Part shown: positions 52,199-62,046 of the stretch, piece by piece
Layout: each line of letters begins with the position of its first letter
How positions within the stretch are numbered: the stretch's first letter is position 1
DNA from: an uncultured Cytophagales bacterium
GTDB taxonomy: Bacteria; Bacteroidota; Bacteroidia; Cytophagales; Cyclobacteriaceae
Direction: 5' to 3'
Length of the DNA: 64,000 nt
Assembly: GCA_913057175.1 (NCBI GenBank)
Contig: CAJXNP010000003.1
Coordinates: 62,001-126,000 of the forward strand
Translations under genes and position numbers: made by a program
The notes under the pieces: model-generated
The model's database searches: none
The model's input: the letters and a program-made list of their open reading frames with translations, nothing else
What the model was told of the DNA's origin: nothing

Positions 52199-55100
52199 TT
52201 ACTTTTCTGGTGATTTAATTTTATAAAAAACGGCATATAAAGCAGGAACTACGATAACCGTTAAAAGCGTGGCTGCAAAAAGCCCTCCCATGATGGACGC
52301 AGCCATACCACCAAACATGGGGTCAGGTAAAAGCGGGGCCATTCCCAGAATGGTTGTTCCTGCCGCCATGGATACCGGCATGACACGCGACCTTGTTGCT
52401 ATTTTGATGGCATCGTATTGGGATTTGCCATCAGCTAGCTCCAGGTTGACCTGGTCGATGAGTACAATGGCATTTTTGATGACCATACCAATCAATCCCA
52501 AAACACCCAGGATAGCAAAAAATCCAAAAGGCGCTCCTGTTATCAGCAAGGCAAGTGTAATCCCAATGATCATGAATGGAACAGTGAGCATGATCAGGAT
52601 GGGCTTTTTAAAGCTGTTGAAAAGGACAGTTAATATCATCAAAATAATGAACACCATGATGGGCATTTTCGCTGCTATTGCTCCCTGTGTTCGCATTTGT
52701 GTTCGATACATCCCGTCATACATCATGGAATAACCATCTGGTAACTCTATTTGCTCCATCAATGGGAAAAGTTTGGCTTCCAGTTCCGGTGATTCCACAC
52801 CGGAAATAGGATCGCATTGTGCGGAGAGCCCTCTTTGCCGGTCAAATCGCTTTATTACAAAATTTCTCCAGTCAAAATCCTGCCGCTCTGTTACCTGATT
52901 CAGCAGTACGGCGCTTCCTGAATTAGAAAACACAGGTATATTTCCCATGTTGGATAGATTGATCTGACCGAAATTTTCGTCCTTCATTAAAATCGTAATG
53001 CTCTTGTCCCCTTCGCGATAGTCACCAATCGGCACACCATTGGTGATGGTCCGCATGGAAAAGGCCATACTTTCTTTGGATACACTCAACAATTGACCCC
53101 TGTTTTGTGAAAAGATTGGTTCCCACACGGGAATTTTATCTCCCCAGCTATCCCTTACGTTCTGAGCCAATGGTTCACTTCGCATTATTTCTTTTGCCTG
53201 TTCTGCGAGGCCTCTCAACACATCTGCATCGGGCCCTTTAAACATTACTTCAATGTCAGCGTCTGGTAGGGGCGATACCTTAAAGCTCTGAAGTACGGGT
53301 AAAGCTCCTGGTAAATTCTCATTGATAAATTTCCCAAGAGCAACTTGAACGATTGGTGCATCGTCGGGATCGTGGGTTTCAACTAAAATATTCGCAAAAT
53401 GAGGTAGTGGTCCGAAGCTCGTGGAAGCGAGATAATATCGCAGCGGAGAAGCTCCAAGTGTGACTGAGACCTGTTTGACATCTTCGCGGGCAAGAAGAAA
53501 ATCTTCGATAATTTCAATGTCTGCTTCGGTTTTATGGATGTTGGTTCCTGCCCGCAACCAATAATCTACCTTAAAATAGGGTTTATTAATCGCAGGGAAA
53601 AAGCTTCTTTTTGTTTGGCTGAATGCAACAAGAGATAGAATGAAGATTCCGACAACGATACCGATGGTCATAAAAGGACGTGCGAGAATCCCGGTGATAA
53701 ATTTTTCAAACCAATTGTAAAACTTGTTGTCATATGGATCCTTTCCCTGCTCTGGTTTGACATTAAGGAGAAATTCCCCATATACAGTCGTTTGGGAAAG
53801 TGCAAAAATCCAGCTGAGAATCAAAGAAATAGCTAATACAATGAATAAAGGTTTAATTACCTCTGCTGCATTGGCTCCAGCCAGGTATAAGGGAAGAAAA
53901 GAAGAGATTGCAATGATAGTGGCGCCAAGCAAACCCCATTGCGGAACAGTAGCTCCATTTATCAACGCTTCCCGTTTGGGCACACCTCTTTTCATAGAAA
54001 TCATTGCATTGTCCGTCACAACGATGGCATTGTCAACTAATATCCCCATGGCAATGATAAATGCGGCTAAAGACGTTCTGTGGAGACTCTCGTTAATGAA
54101 AATCATAACCATCAACGTACCAAGAATACTGAACAAAAGACTCGAACCTATCAAAACACCAGCACGTACACCCATGGTCAGCATCAGGAGTATAACTACA
54201 ATTACGATCGAAATGATCAGGTTAAGGACAAAGTTGGCATTAGCCTCATCGGCAATCTGGTCTTCGAAATAAATGCCTTCTATTTCAATGCCGATGGGTA
54301 TTTGTTCTTTTATTTTCTTGAGCTGTTGCTGGACTAATTCACCTACTGCCACAACATTGGCATCGATCGGAGTGGAAATACCCATACCAATGGCCGGTTT
54401 ACCATTAAAACGCATTTTCGTAATGGGCGGATCGAGGTAGCCTTTCGATATTTGGGCAATATCCCCTAACCGGAACTGCCGGTTTTGAGAGCTGTTGATA
54501 ATCACATTCTGGATATCTTCCACACTTCTGAAATCGCCTTCTGCCTTGATCTTCAGTTGCAAATTGCCCGCCCTCAGGTCTCCTGTATTGATTAAAACGT
54601 TTTGTGATTGGAGCGCGGTTGCTATTTCTGTGGGTGGCAATCCCAGGTTGGATAAACGCTCCTGGGAGATCATAATGTTAACTACTTCCGTCTGTTCACC
54701 AAATAGGGAAACCTTAGAGACGCCCGATATCGGCACAAGCATTTTCTTAATGTAATTCGAGTAGTCCCGAAGTTCGGAGTAGGAGTACCCTTCTTCCGCT
54801 ACAACAGCAAAATAAAGTCCATAAACATCTCCAAAATCATCATTGATATCGATGGAAGAAGCTCCGGGAGGAAGTTTCGCCTCTGCTGCTTTAACTTTGC
54901 GTCTCAATTCATCCCACAGCTGGGGCATATCGTCATTTTTATAGTATTCGTACATATTCACGAATATCTTTGACATTCCATAATAAGATTCTGATCTTAG
55001 GAATTCGACACCGCGTGCTCCCTGCACCTCACGTTCAATCACTTCGGTTATCAATTCTTCTACTTCTGCTGGTGTCGCACCGGGATATCGGGTGGACAAA

Positions 55101-55237
55101 ACAGCAATTTTTATAACAAAGGGGGCATCTTCTTTTTTTCCAAGGATATTGTATCCTACAATTCCGAGGACAAAGACAAAGATCAATGCCATGTGGACAA
55201 CGTATTTGTTATCCAATGAATATTTTGCAATGTTCAT
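52199..55237 (-). CDS. RND-family efflux pump (AcrB/HAE type)
   Basis: The 1012-residue protein has the RND layout: helix 1 near residues 15-33, a large periplasmic porter domain, helices 2-6 with GILVDNAIVVTDN (Asp ~403 for proton relay), a second porter domain, and the final helices with GVLGLIGMVIKNAIVLIDQ (~920). It uses the proton gradient to export drugs, lipids or other hydrophobic compounds. It lies 6 bp after the adaptor gene and before tolC, giving a complete tripartite operon. The relay has one Asp followed by Asn, common among Bacteroidota pumps. Substrate unknown. Confidence 0.95.
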   Translation of the reverse strand: MNIAKYSLDNKYVVHMALIFVFVLGIVGYNILGKKEDAPFVIKIAVLSTRYPGATPAEVEELITEVIEREVQGARGVEFLRSESYYGMSKIFVNMYEYYKNDDMPQLWDELRRKVKAAEAKLPPGASSIDINDDFGDVYGLYFAVVAEEGYSYSELRDYSNYIKKMLVPISGVSKVSLFGEQTEVVNIMISQERLSNLGLPPTEIATALQSQNVLINTGDLRAGNLQLKIKAEGDFRSVEDIQNVIINSSQNRQFRLGDIAQISKGYLDPPITKMRFNGKPAIGMGISTPIDANVVAVGELVQQQLKKIKEQIPIGIEIEGIYFEDQIADEANANFVLNLIISIVIVVILLMLTMGVRAGVLIGSSLLFSILGTLMVMIFINESLHRTSLAAFIIAMGILVDNAIVVTDNAMISMKRGVPKREALINGATVPQWGLLGATIIAISSFLPLYLAGANAAEVIKPLFIVLAISLILSWIFALSQTTVYGEFLLNVKPEQGKDPYDNKFYNWFEKFITGILARPFMTIGIVVGIFILSLVAFSQTKRSFFPAINKPYFKVDYWLRAGTNIHKTEADIEIIEDFLLAREDVKQVSVTLGASPLRYYLASTSFGPLPHFANILVETHDPDDAPIVQVALGKFINENLPGALPVLQSFKVSPLPDADIEVMFKGPDADVLRGLAEQAKEIMRSEPLAQNVRDSWGDKIPVWEPIFSQNRGQLLSVSKESMAFSMRTITNGVPIGDYREGDKSITILMKDENFGQINLSNMGNIPVFSNSGSAVLLNQVTERQDFDWRNFVIKRFDRQRGLSAQCDPISGVESPELEAKLFPLMEQIELPDGYSMMYDGMYRTQMRTQGAIAAKMPIMVFIILMILTVLFNSFKKPILIMLTVPFMIIGITLALLITGAPFGFFAILGVLGLIGMVIKNAIVLIDQVNLELADGKSQYDAIKIATRSRVMPVSMAAGTTILGMAPLLPDPMFGGMAASIMGGLFAATLLTVIVVPALYAVFYKIKSPEK

Positions 55238-55243
55238 ATCAGA

Positions 55244-56341
55244 TTAATTCTGTGCAGTTGAAAGAAATTTTACCTTTTGATTTTCGGTAAGGAGGTTCCC
55301 ACCCATCGTTACGACGGTTTCACCCTGGGAAACCCCTGATGAAATCACGATCATATCCTGTTCGGCGAGAGGACCTATTTTGATTGGTCTTTTTTGAACT
55401 ACCATGGAGTCAGGTTGAACTACCCATACGTATTTGTCATCATTATCTGCTTCTTCAAATACGGCTGTCAGAGGTAAAACAATGTTATCTTCAGCGCTGA
55501 CGGTTTCCGTTTCAGAAGATTTCAAAACGACCTGGACGTTACAGCTCATTCCCGGTGTAATCTTGTACGGACTGTCAGCGGTATTTTTATGTCGAAGCAC
55601 AATGGTTACAGGAATACCGGCACTTCCAACTGATCTTTTTTCCACTTCCTTCATATCCGCCTCAAACTGCTTATCGGGATAGACATCAAATGTCACCAAA
55701 AAATAGTCGTAATTCCGGTATTGCGTAGCAAGCATATCCGGAACAGAAAATTTTACTTCAAGGGCTGAAAGGTCAAGTAATGTAACTATCGTCTGGCCAA
55801 CCGACACCCGTTCATTGTTTTCAACCATTTTCTGATCGATATATCCATCGAATGGAGCTACCAAACGCGTGTCGGCCAGTGCATTTTGCGCTGCTTCATA
55901 TGCAGATTTTGCTTCCAGGTAAGCTGCAAGTTTCTGGTCATATTCGTTTTGTGAAACTGCATTTCTCGATAAGAGGGTCTCGAACCGTTCCTTTTCTGAG
56001 CGAGCCTGGATAAACCTTCCTTCTTTCGCCGACAGGTCAACCCTGAAATCCCGGGAATCAATTTCTGCCAACAATTGGCCCTTATTTACCCGCTGTCCCT
56101 GGACAACATTCAGTCTGACGAGAGGCCCTGAAACCCTAAAGGCCATTTCGACGGTTTGTACTTCCTGGGAAACACCTGGGAATTTCGCTCCTGAAAGTTG
56201 TTTCATGGAAGTGATGGTTTGTGTTCTTACAGGACGAACCAATGGTTCTTCCTGTGTCTCCTTTTTACATCCGGCCAATAAAAAGCCAAATATCAAGCTG
56301 TATAAAAATAGGTGTTTCATAGTGGTACATTTTAATTTCAT
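55244..56341 (-). CDS. RND periplasmic adaptor lipoprotein (membrane fusion protein)
   Basis: The 365-residue protein has a lipobox LLAGC (Cys ~25, or 18 if the ATG at 56320 is used). It has the adaptor order: a beta-barrel strand, a lipoyl half (VVQGQRVNKGQLLAEID), a helical hairpin with many Glu and Gln, the second lipoyl half (LVAPFDGYIDQKMVENNERV), and a barrel and membrane-proximal domain (VSQGETVVTMGGNLLTE). It bridges the inner-membrane pump and TolC. As first gene of the minus-strand operon it probably carries the promoter, in the ~140-bp gap before 56482. Confidence 0.93.
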   Translation of the reverse strand: MKLKCTTMKHLFLYSLIFGFLLAGCKKETQEEPLVRPVRTQTITSMKQLSGAKFPGVSQEVQTVEMAFRVSGPLVRLNVVQGQRVNKGQLLAEIDSRDFRVDLSAKEGRFIQARSEKERFETLLSRNAVSQNEYDQKLAAYLEAKSAYEAAQNALADTRLVAPFDGYIDQKMVENNERVSVGQTIVTLLDLSALEVKFSVPDMLATQYRNYDYFLVTFDVYPDKQFEADMKEVEKRSVGSAGIPVTIVLRHKNTADSPYKITPGMSCNVQVVLKSSETETVSAEDNIVLPLTAVFEEADNDDKYVWVVQPDSMVVQKRPIKIGPLAEQDMIVISSGVSQGETVVTMGGNLLTENQKVKFLSTAQN

Positions 56342-56481
56342 TTGAATTGCCGGGATAAATTGTCATTCAAATATGGTTCAATTATTTAATGAATTCGCGG
56401 AATTTATCAAAAAAAACAGCCTGAAGAAATAAATTAGCAGAACTATTCTTCAGACTGTTCAGGATTTTTAATTTTCTAATT

Positions 56482-57075
56482 TTAATACGGCATGAAAACC
56501 AACCCCAAATTCAATGACACATAGCTCTGGGTTGGCAAATCACCGGATTCCAAGGCAATATAGTACTTAGCCGTAGCTGCTAATCCAAACCCGGATGAAA
56601 CCTCATAGATAACACCCAATTCCGGTCTGAGAGCAAAATGCCATGCTTCTTCTTCGATAGAGTAGGTTCCCATGTCAGTATTTCTCCGTGAATACATGGT
56701 TCCTATTCCTAATCCCGCAAAGGGATTTACTGTTTGATCTGGTGAAAAATAATAATCTGCTGCAAATAACATGGGTAACTGATTATTATATCTCCATTGC
56801 TTTCCAGTCAATGATAAGTTGTCCTTCGTATAGGTATCGTAATCACTTTCTTCATAAAAAACGTTCCATCCAACCTCAAGTCCTAATCCTACATTATCAT
56901 TTATTTTATTTCTGTAATCAAAAACAAATCCGCGAAAGCTTGGACTTCCTATAAAATCACCCAGATCTCCAGTCCCAAACCCTATCGCATATTGAATATT
57001 GACAATGTTTCCCTGTGCAAATGTATTCAAGCATGCAAAGGAAAATATGATTATTAGAATTTTTTTCATCTTCAA
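56482..57075 (-). CDS. Outer-membrane beta-barrel protein (OmpW/opacity-like)
   Basis: The 197-residue protein has a signal peptide (MKMKKILIIIFSFACLNTFA). The rest alternates hydrophobic and polar residues in short strands with aromatic ends (GFVFDYRNKINDNVGLGLEVGWNVFYEE, FAGLGIGTMYS, FGLAATAKYYIAL) and ends SLNLGLVFMPY. It is likely an eight-stranded outer-membrane barrel. It starts 4 bp after the DUF4136 gene, so the two are co-expressed. Barrel class is likely; function unknown. Confidence 0.75.
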   Translation of the reverse strand: MKMKKILIIIFSFACLNTFAQGNIVNIQYAIGFGTGDLGDFIGSPSFRGFVFDYRNKINDNVGLGLEVGWNVFYEESDYDTYTKDNLSLTGKQWRYNNQLPMLFAADYYFSPDQTVNPFAGLGIGTMYSRRNTDMGTYSIEEEAWHFALRPELGVIYEVSSGFGLAATAKYYIALESGDLPTQSYVSLNLGLVFMPY

Positions 57076-57079
57076 AGTA

Positions 57080-57709
57080 TTAATTGGTTTTTAAGTATGG
57101 TGATTGTGCAAAGACCTGATCTATGGCCCTTTCGATACGATCTGCATTATAGGTACCGGTTAATAAACCGCTTATCGCACCCGTCCATTGTGAAATGGGG
57201 GTTCCGGTAGCGCTCTCGGTATCCGGATCTATTAAGGTCATGACAAGTGTGCCTGTAGTATAAGAGGAAACATATACCGGAGGATAGTATCCCGGCCAGT
57301 AGCAGCAACCCCAGCCTGGGTAGTAGCCTCCCCACCACCATCCCCAGTAGTCGTACCACCAGAATACAGTTGTGGTCTCCCATGCAGCAGGGGCCAGTAA
57401 CATATCAGGGTTTTCATCAATACCTACCCGTTGCCAGCCAAGGTCACTCATATTACTTTCTATCATATCCAGGATGGCATTTGCAGAAATGTCCGGAATG
57501 AATTCGGGTTCGTCCCCTTCCGTAATATTGCCGGTTATTTTAACAATTCTATCAGGCATGGCATATGTTGTTTGTGCCTGAAAGTCATAATCATCCTTAA
57601 AGTTTGTCAGGGCCACATCGAGCTCCTCTGTGTACTCAGGCCCACCTGGGTAACAACCTGTTAAAAGCACCCCAAGGATCAAGGTGGCAATTGTAAGTTT
57701 GTTTTTCAT
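57080..57709 (-). CDS. DUF4136 lipoprotein
   Basis: From the ATG at 57709 (MKNKLTIATLILGVLLTGC) this is a 209-residue lipoprotein with Cys19. It has the DUF4136 pattern: FKDDYDFQAQTTYAMPDRIV, DMIESNMSDLGWQRV, a striking W/Y/G-rich loop (WWYDYWGWWWGGYYPG) and a C-terminal part ending AIDQVFAQSPYL. The aromatic loop is typical of Bacteroidota members. An upstream ATG (57793) would hide the lipobox behind 28 extra residues and is rejected. Family assignment is sure; function unknown. Confidence 0.88.
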   Translation of the reverse strand: MKNKLTIATLILGVLLTGCYPGGPEYTEELDVALTNFKDDYDFQAQTTYAMPDRIVKITGNITEGDEPEFIPDISANAILDMIESNMSDLGWQRVGIDENPDMLLAPAAWETTTVFWWYDYWGWWWGGYYPGWGCCYWPGYYPPVYVSSYTTGTLVMTLIDPDTESATGTPISQWTGAISGLLTGTYNADRIERAIDQVFAQSPYLKTN

Positions 57710-58242
57710 TTTAATCGATTTTATAATGTAATATTTACTTGATAGACTTGTTTTAAAGAATTGCACCAGCCAAAATCCATCCCACAAAACCACATGTACA
57801 ATTAATTTTCGCCCGAAATTAATAAACGTTTATATTACAATTGTTAAGTGGCAAGACTTATTTGTTACAAAGTTTATTTAAAAGATGATATCTCTTTCTC
57901 GCTCAGATGATTACTTTTGATAGCCTCGAATATTCTATTCCGTCCTTTCTCGACAGATGATGAAAATTGAACTATATAATTCTAAAAATTTACCAATAAA
58001 TAATTGTTTGAACAGATTGAATAATTTGCTGTGGAAAACAGGAGACTATATTTAATTACTATCCAGAAATACTGTTCGTCTTTGCTTATTTTAAGGTAAA
58101 ATGAGGACCTATTGAAATATGATCAATTAATTGATGAAAACACGCTTAACATTTTGATATATTTACGGCATATAAACTGGTAACAAAAGCTGGATTGAAG
58201 TTTTTGTGTTTTGTTCAGGATCTATAATCTATTTTTGGCAAC
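57710..58242. other. Divergent intergenic region; no certain sites
   Basis: This 533-bp AT-rich spacer separates the divergent DUF4136 and outer-membrane genes and should hold both promoters. TATTTTTG at 58230 fits the Bacteroidota -7 consensus but lies only 6 bp before the start codon. I see no gene, RNA or repeat here. Confidence 0.4.
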
Positions 58243-59424
58243 ATGTCTTTTAACGAACAATCTATTCATTTAGGAAATTTAAGAAGGGTATTATTTTCAA
58301 CCGGTTTTACTTTTCTGGTAGTATTTGCAATAATCATCCTTTTATCAGGAATGGCTTATAGCCAGGTATATTCCAATAAAGAGGTAGGGAAGAAAAATGA
58401 AGAGGTGATTGACAGCCTCAAACAAACCGCTTACCCATACATGCTTCCCATTTGGGGAAAAAAGGCAGCTGGTTTAGGCTTTGAACTCCCCTATTCAGCT
58501 GGTCTTGGGTTTAATTTTATCTGGCAAAAATCTGACCTGATCATTGATAACCTGCAGGTAGGTTTTAATAATGGGCCGCTTTACAACCTGGATGAGGTAG
58601 TGAGGTTTAATAATGCAACTTCCGAGTTAACTGGCTACAATTTTCGGCCAGATATCTGGTTATTCCCCTTTTTAAATGTGTATGGCGTCATCGCTAAGGG
58701 AAATCCATCCACTTCCGTGGACTTCGGGGTGTGGGTACCTGACTCAACCAATACCTGGAAGGAGGTCTTTTCAACCTCTTCGAAAGCTGAATTTGGATCT
58801 ACTTCGATGGGCTTTGGCATGACGCCCACTATAGGTATTGGCGGTGGTTGGCTAGCCCTGGACATGAATTTCACATGGTCGGATATATCGGCACTTGAGA
58901 AACCCGCATTTGCTTTCATTTTCGGACCCAGAATGGGGAAATCTTTCAAATTGGGAAGACCCGATCAAACGATCACATTTTGGGTTGGAGGTTTTCGGTT
59001 GACCTTAAATTCCGGAACAGAAGGTGCCCTGCCTTTGGATGAATTGCTGGAGCTGGACGGACTTGAAGAAAAGGTCAATATGGGAATAGAACGTGTTGCT
59101 GATGCCCAGGGACAAGTTGATGCCTGGTGGAATAACCTGACACCACCTCAGCAAGCCAATCCCGTTAACAAAGCAAAATATGAAACAGCAAACAGAGCTC
59201 TTACTGCCGCTGGAAACGTGCTAAATTCGGCTGATGAGGCTTTACAAAATGCCGAAAACTCTTCCGTTCAGTATTCACTCGACAAACGCCCAAAAGACAA
59301 ATGGAACTTTGTCATTGGCTCTCAATATCAGCTAAACAAACATTTTATGATACGGGCTGAATATGGTTTTTTAAGTAGCAGGACCCAATTTATTGGGATG
59401 TTGCAATACCGGTTTGGATTATAA
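58243..59424 (+). CDS. Outer-membrane protein with helical insert
   Basis: The 393-residue protein has a long N terminus of ~18 residues before a hydrophobic signal (TGFTFLVVFAIIILLSGMAYSQ). The mature part is beta-barrel-like: GFELPYSAGLGFNFIWQKSDL, MGFGMTPTIGIGGGWLALDMNF, FWVGGFRLTLNSG, and a final HFMIRAEYGFLSSRTQFIGM strand pair ending QYRFGL. Between residues ~275 and 345 there is a Q/N/A-rich helical stretch without aromatic strands, probably a periplasmic or surface coiled coil. It begins a run of envelope genes toward PPK2. No family recognised. Confidence 0.65.
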   Translation: MSFNEQSIHLGNLRRVLFSTGFTFLVVFAIIILLSGMAYSQVYSNKEVGKKNEEVIDSLKQTAYPYMLPIWGKKAAGLGFELPYSAGLGFNFIWQKSDLIIDNLQVGFNNGPLYNLDEVVRFNNATSELTGYNFRPDIWLFPFLNVYGVIAKGNPSTSVDFGVWVPDSTNTWKEVFSTSSKAEFGSTSMGFGMTPTIGIGGGWLALDMNFTWSDISALEKPAFAFIFGPRMGKSFKLGRPDQTITFWVGGFRLTLNSGTEGALPLDELLELDGLEEKVNMGIERVADAQGQVDAWWNNLTPPQQANPVNKAKYETANRALTAAGNVLNSADEALQNAENSSVQYSLDKRPKDKWNFVIGSQYQLNKHFMIRAEYGFLSSRTQFIGMLQYRFGL

Positions 59425-59491
59425 ATTATCGAATACACAAATAGAATTTGCATAGACAGAACTCATTTAATTAAAACTAACCATAAACACA

Positions 59492-59962
59492 ATGAATAGA
59501 AATTTCATATTAATTATTGCTGGGTTGATAATGATGATCCAGCCAATATTTGCGCAGTCGACTGATGATTACCTGGAAGTTGCCAGGGATGTGCTCAATA
59601 CTGAGAAAAAGGCAGTAGTTGCTGAAGCCATGCAATTAAGTGAATCAGAGAGCGGCCCATTCTGGGAATTATATAATGAGTATAACGCAGAATTGTATAA
59701 AATTCACACTACCAGGGTGAACATCATCATGGATTTTGCTGACAACTATGAATCATTGACGGATGATAAGGCAGAGGAGTTGCTGACGAGAATGGTGCAT
59801 TATCAAAACAACTTACTTGGCCTGAATAAGACCTACATCAAAAAGTTTAAAAAAGTACTCCCTGCAGGAAAGGTTGCCCGATATTTTCAAATCGAAAATA
59901 AGGTTGAAGCCATGATAAATTATGATCTGGCTGAAGAAATACCACTGATTGAAACCAATTAA
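59492..59962 (+). CDS. Small periplasmic helical protein
   Basis: The 156-residue product has a signal peptide (FILIIAGLIMMIQPIFAQ). The mature part is almost all helical and charged: EVARDVLNTEKKAVVAEAMQLS, FWELYNEYNAELYKIH, LTDDKAEELLTRMVHYQN, and LPAGKVARYFQIENKVEAMIN. The last segment recalls Spy/CpxP-like or DUF3826-type periplasmic proteins, in which a helical bundle ends with such a LPxxKAxRYFQIE motif. It lies 67 bp after 58243 in the same direction. Resemblance is loose; function unknown. Confidence 0.65.
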   Translation: MNRNFILIIAGLIMMIQPIFAQSTDDYLEVARDVLNTEKKAVVAEAMQLSESESGPFWELYNEYNAELYKIHTTRVNIIMDFADNYESLTDDKAEELLTRMVHYQNNLLGLNKTYIKKFKKVLPAGKVARYFQIENKVEAMINYDLAEEIPLIETN

Positions 59963-59976
59963 ATTGAATACCCGCT

Positions 59977-60519
59977 ATGAAAATTAAACGCATGACACAG
60001 CGTATCGGTGAAAATGTTTTCATGTTGTTTTTAGTTGTTATAGTCCTTTCAACCTGTACACAAAAAAGCAACGACACAAGCTTCAATTTACCTGCGACCA
60101 ACCTCGAACTGATCAACGGATACGTTAAATCTGTTGAAACCATGGATTTTGAGATCATGAAACATTATCTGGATGATCGTTACATCGGTATTGGCCCATC
60201 AATTGGTGATTCGATCAATAAAACCCAGGCTATAGAAAACTGGAAGACTAATGTTCAAACCCTCTATGAAAGTATATCCTATAAAAAATCCAAAAGTATT
60301 GCTGTAACGGTTGATTCCGGTGAAAATGAGGGGGAATGGGTGTCAAACTGGGCTGAGCTGGAAATCACCTACAAAGACAACAAAGGTACCGTGACCATCA
60401 TGGCCAACACCATTTACGAAATCAACAACCGTAAAATTGTCAAGAGCTATACTTTCTACAATGAAGCAGATGCTCTCAAACAGCTCGGATATGTTTTCAT
60501 TAATCCCAACAATCTTTAA
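59977..60519 (+). CDS. SnoaL/NTF2-like lipoprotein
   Basis: The 180-residue protein has a lipoprotein signal (VVIVLSTC). The mature part matches the SnoaL-like fold: NGYVKSVETMDFEIMKHYLDD, YIGIGPSIGDSINKTQAIENW, then strands WVSNWAELEITYKDNKGTVTI and IYEINNRKIVKSYTFYNEAD. Such proteins are small binding or catalytic barrels; I see no catalytic set. It starts 14 bp after the helical protein gene and 11 bp before the glycine-zipper gene, so the run is an operon. Confidence 0.75.
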   Translation: MKIKRMTQRIGENVFMLFLVVIVLSTCTQKSNDTSFNLPATNLELINGYVKSVETMDFEIMKHYLDDRYIGIGPSIGDSINKTQAIENWKTNVQTLYESISYKKSKSIAVTVDSGENEGEWVSNWAELEITYKDNKGTVTIMANTIYEINNRKIVKSYTFYNEADALKQLGYVFINPNNL

Positions 60520-60530
60520 ACACTATCACT

Positions 60531-61034
60531 ATGAAAAATATAATATCACTATTGATTTTGTTCCTGCTTGGAACACCTGTTTTGTTAGCCCAGGAGTCAG
60601 GCACAACCTCAATTTCCAGCAGTTTAGGCCTCTACGTGTTTCCATCAAATGAACAAAGCAAGGATACCCAGGATAAGGATGAAGTAGCTTGTTACAAATG
60701 GGCCAAGGAACAAACGGGCATAGACCCAACCAATCCGCCACAAGTAGAAGTAAAAGAAGCCGACACTTCGCTTGATGGGTCAGCTGTTGTGGGATCCGCT
60801 AAGGGAGCAGCTGCCGGCGCAGCCATAGGCGCCATAGCCGGAGATGCTGGTGAAGGAGCTGCCATCGGCGCGGTAATAGGTGGACTGAGAGGACGCAGGG
60901 CAAGAAAAACCGGGGACAAAGTTGAACAGCAACAAAATATTCAGGCTGCCGAAGCTCAGGAAAAAGAGATGATGGATAACTTTAAAAAGGCTTTTACTGC
61001 TTGTATGGAAGGAAAAGGTTATACGGTTAAGTAA
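60531..61034 (+). CDS. Glycine-zipper envelope protein
   Basis: The 167-residue protein has a signal peptide (LLILFLLGTPVLLAQ). A hydrophobic glycine/alanine zipper follows: VVGSAKGAAAGAAIGAIAGD and EGAAIGAVIGGLRGRRARK at ~84-122. A conserved DEVACYKWAKEQTGIDP segment precedes it, and the tail is charged with a Cys near the end (FKKAFTACMEGKGY). Glycine-zipper proteins insert into or stabilise membranes. The gene is between a SnoaL-like lipoprotein and PPK2, 56 bp before the latter. Confidence 0.8.
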   Translation: MKNIISLLILFLLGTPVLLAQESGTTSISSSLGLYVFPSNEQSKDTQDKDEVACYKWAKEQTGIDPTNPPQVEVKEADTSLDGSAVVGSAKGAAAGAAIGAIAGDAGEGAAIGAVIGGLRGRRARKTGDKVEQQQNIQAAEAQEKEMMDNFKKAFTACMEGKGYTVK

Positions 61035-61090
61035 CAACACTCCCAAACTTAAAAACATCAAATATCTCGAAAGCTGAAAAAATCAATGCC

Positions 61091-61924
61091 GTGAGCAAAA
61101 ATAAAAAAAAGAAAAAGTCATCAGTGGAAAATCCAGAAAAGGGAAAGGATAAAATTTCCCGAGCCGATTATGAAAAGGAAATCGCAAGATTACAGGAAGA
61201 ACTGGTACTCCTTCAGGATTGGATCAAATTTAAGGGATTGAGGGTAATTGTCATCTTTGAAGGAAGGGATGCCGCAGGAAAAGGTGGTGTGATCAAGCGA
61301 ATTACGGAACGTGTAAGCCCACGGGTTTTCAGAGTTGTTGCCCTACCTGCCCCCAATGACAGGGAAAAAGAACAGTTGTATATTCAACGCTATCTGACAC
61401 ACTTCCCGGCATCTGGTGAAATGGTCATTTTTGACAGAAGCTGGTACAATCGTTTAGGCGTTGAACATGTCATGGGCTTTTGTACCAAACAGCAGTATGA
61501 AACTTTCTTGTCGGATTGCCCTCGGTTTGAATCGTATTTGACCAATAATGGGATCATTCTGATCAAATATTTCTTTAATGTAGGAATGGAGGAACAGGAA
61601 CGACGGTTCCTCAAGCGAATCAATGACCCAGCCAGACATTGGAAGCTTAGCCCAATGGACCTGGAGTCGTACCGACGCTGGTGGGAGTATACAGAAGCTT
61701 ACGATAAAATGATTTCAGCTACCCATACCGTAAATGCTCCATGGCACATTGTGGAAGCGGACAACAAGAGGAAGGCCAGGCTTAATTGTATCTCCCATTT
61801 GTTGAGTGCAATTCCTTATGAAAAAACACCATTTAAAAAACCTGAATTGCCAAAACGCACAAAACGAGGCAAAGGGGTAAGAGACACTCTGGAAATAGGA
61901 AATAAGGTAAAAGAGAGATATTAA
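61091..61924 (+). CDS. ppk2: Polyphosphate kinase 2
   Basis: The 277-residue cytoplasmic enzyme transfers phosphate between polyphosphate and nucleotides. Key motifs are present: Walker A-like GRDAAGKGG (58-66), the lid region RVVALPAPNDREKEQLYIQR, Walker B FDRSWYNR (114-121), and ARHWKLSPMD with SYRRWWEYTEAYDKM further on. A lysine-rich N terminus precedes the core. The start is GTG; the nearby ATG meets a stop. It ends the plus-strand envelope run and faces a phosphate-porin-type gene. Subclass (ADP or AMP preference) cannot be fixed from sequence reading alone. Confidence 0.93.
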   Translation: MSKNKKKKKSSVENPEKGKDKISRADYEKEIARLQEELVLLQDWIKFKGLRVIVIFEGRDAAGKGGVIKRITERVSPRVFRVVALPAPNDREKEQLYIQRYLTHFPASGEMVIFDRSWYNRLGVEHVMGFCTKQQYETFLSDCPRFESYLTNNGIILIKYFFNVGMEEQERRFLKRINDPARHWKLSPMDLESYRRWWEYTEAYDKMISATHTVNAPWHIVEADNKRKARLNCISHLLSAIPYEKTPFKKPELPKRTKRGKGVRDTLEIGNKVKERY

Positions 61925-62046
61925 AAACGGAACACCATTTTATGAATCTACTGCAAGCTATCTGGGTAGTAACAATCCTATTTCAATTTAATGCTTCACG
62001 ACTTTTAAGTTGCTGTGAAATTAAAACCCGTTCCACAACATATGTA

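Noticed and set aside
50880-56341. RND adaptor and TolC as partners of the permease array
   Set aside because: They form a complete pump operon with their own RND transporter and lie 16 kb from the ATPase on the other strand.
58230-58237. Bacteroidota -7 box TATTTTTG for the gene at 58243
   Set aside because: It fits TAnnTTTG but is only 6 bp from the start codon and lacks a well-spaced -33 TTG.
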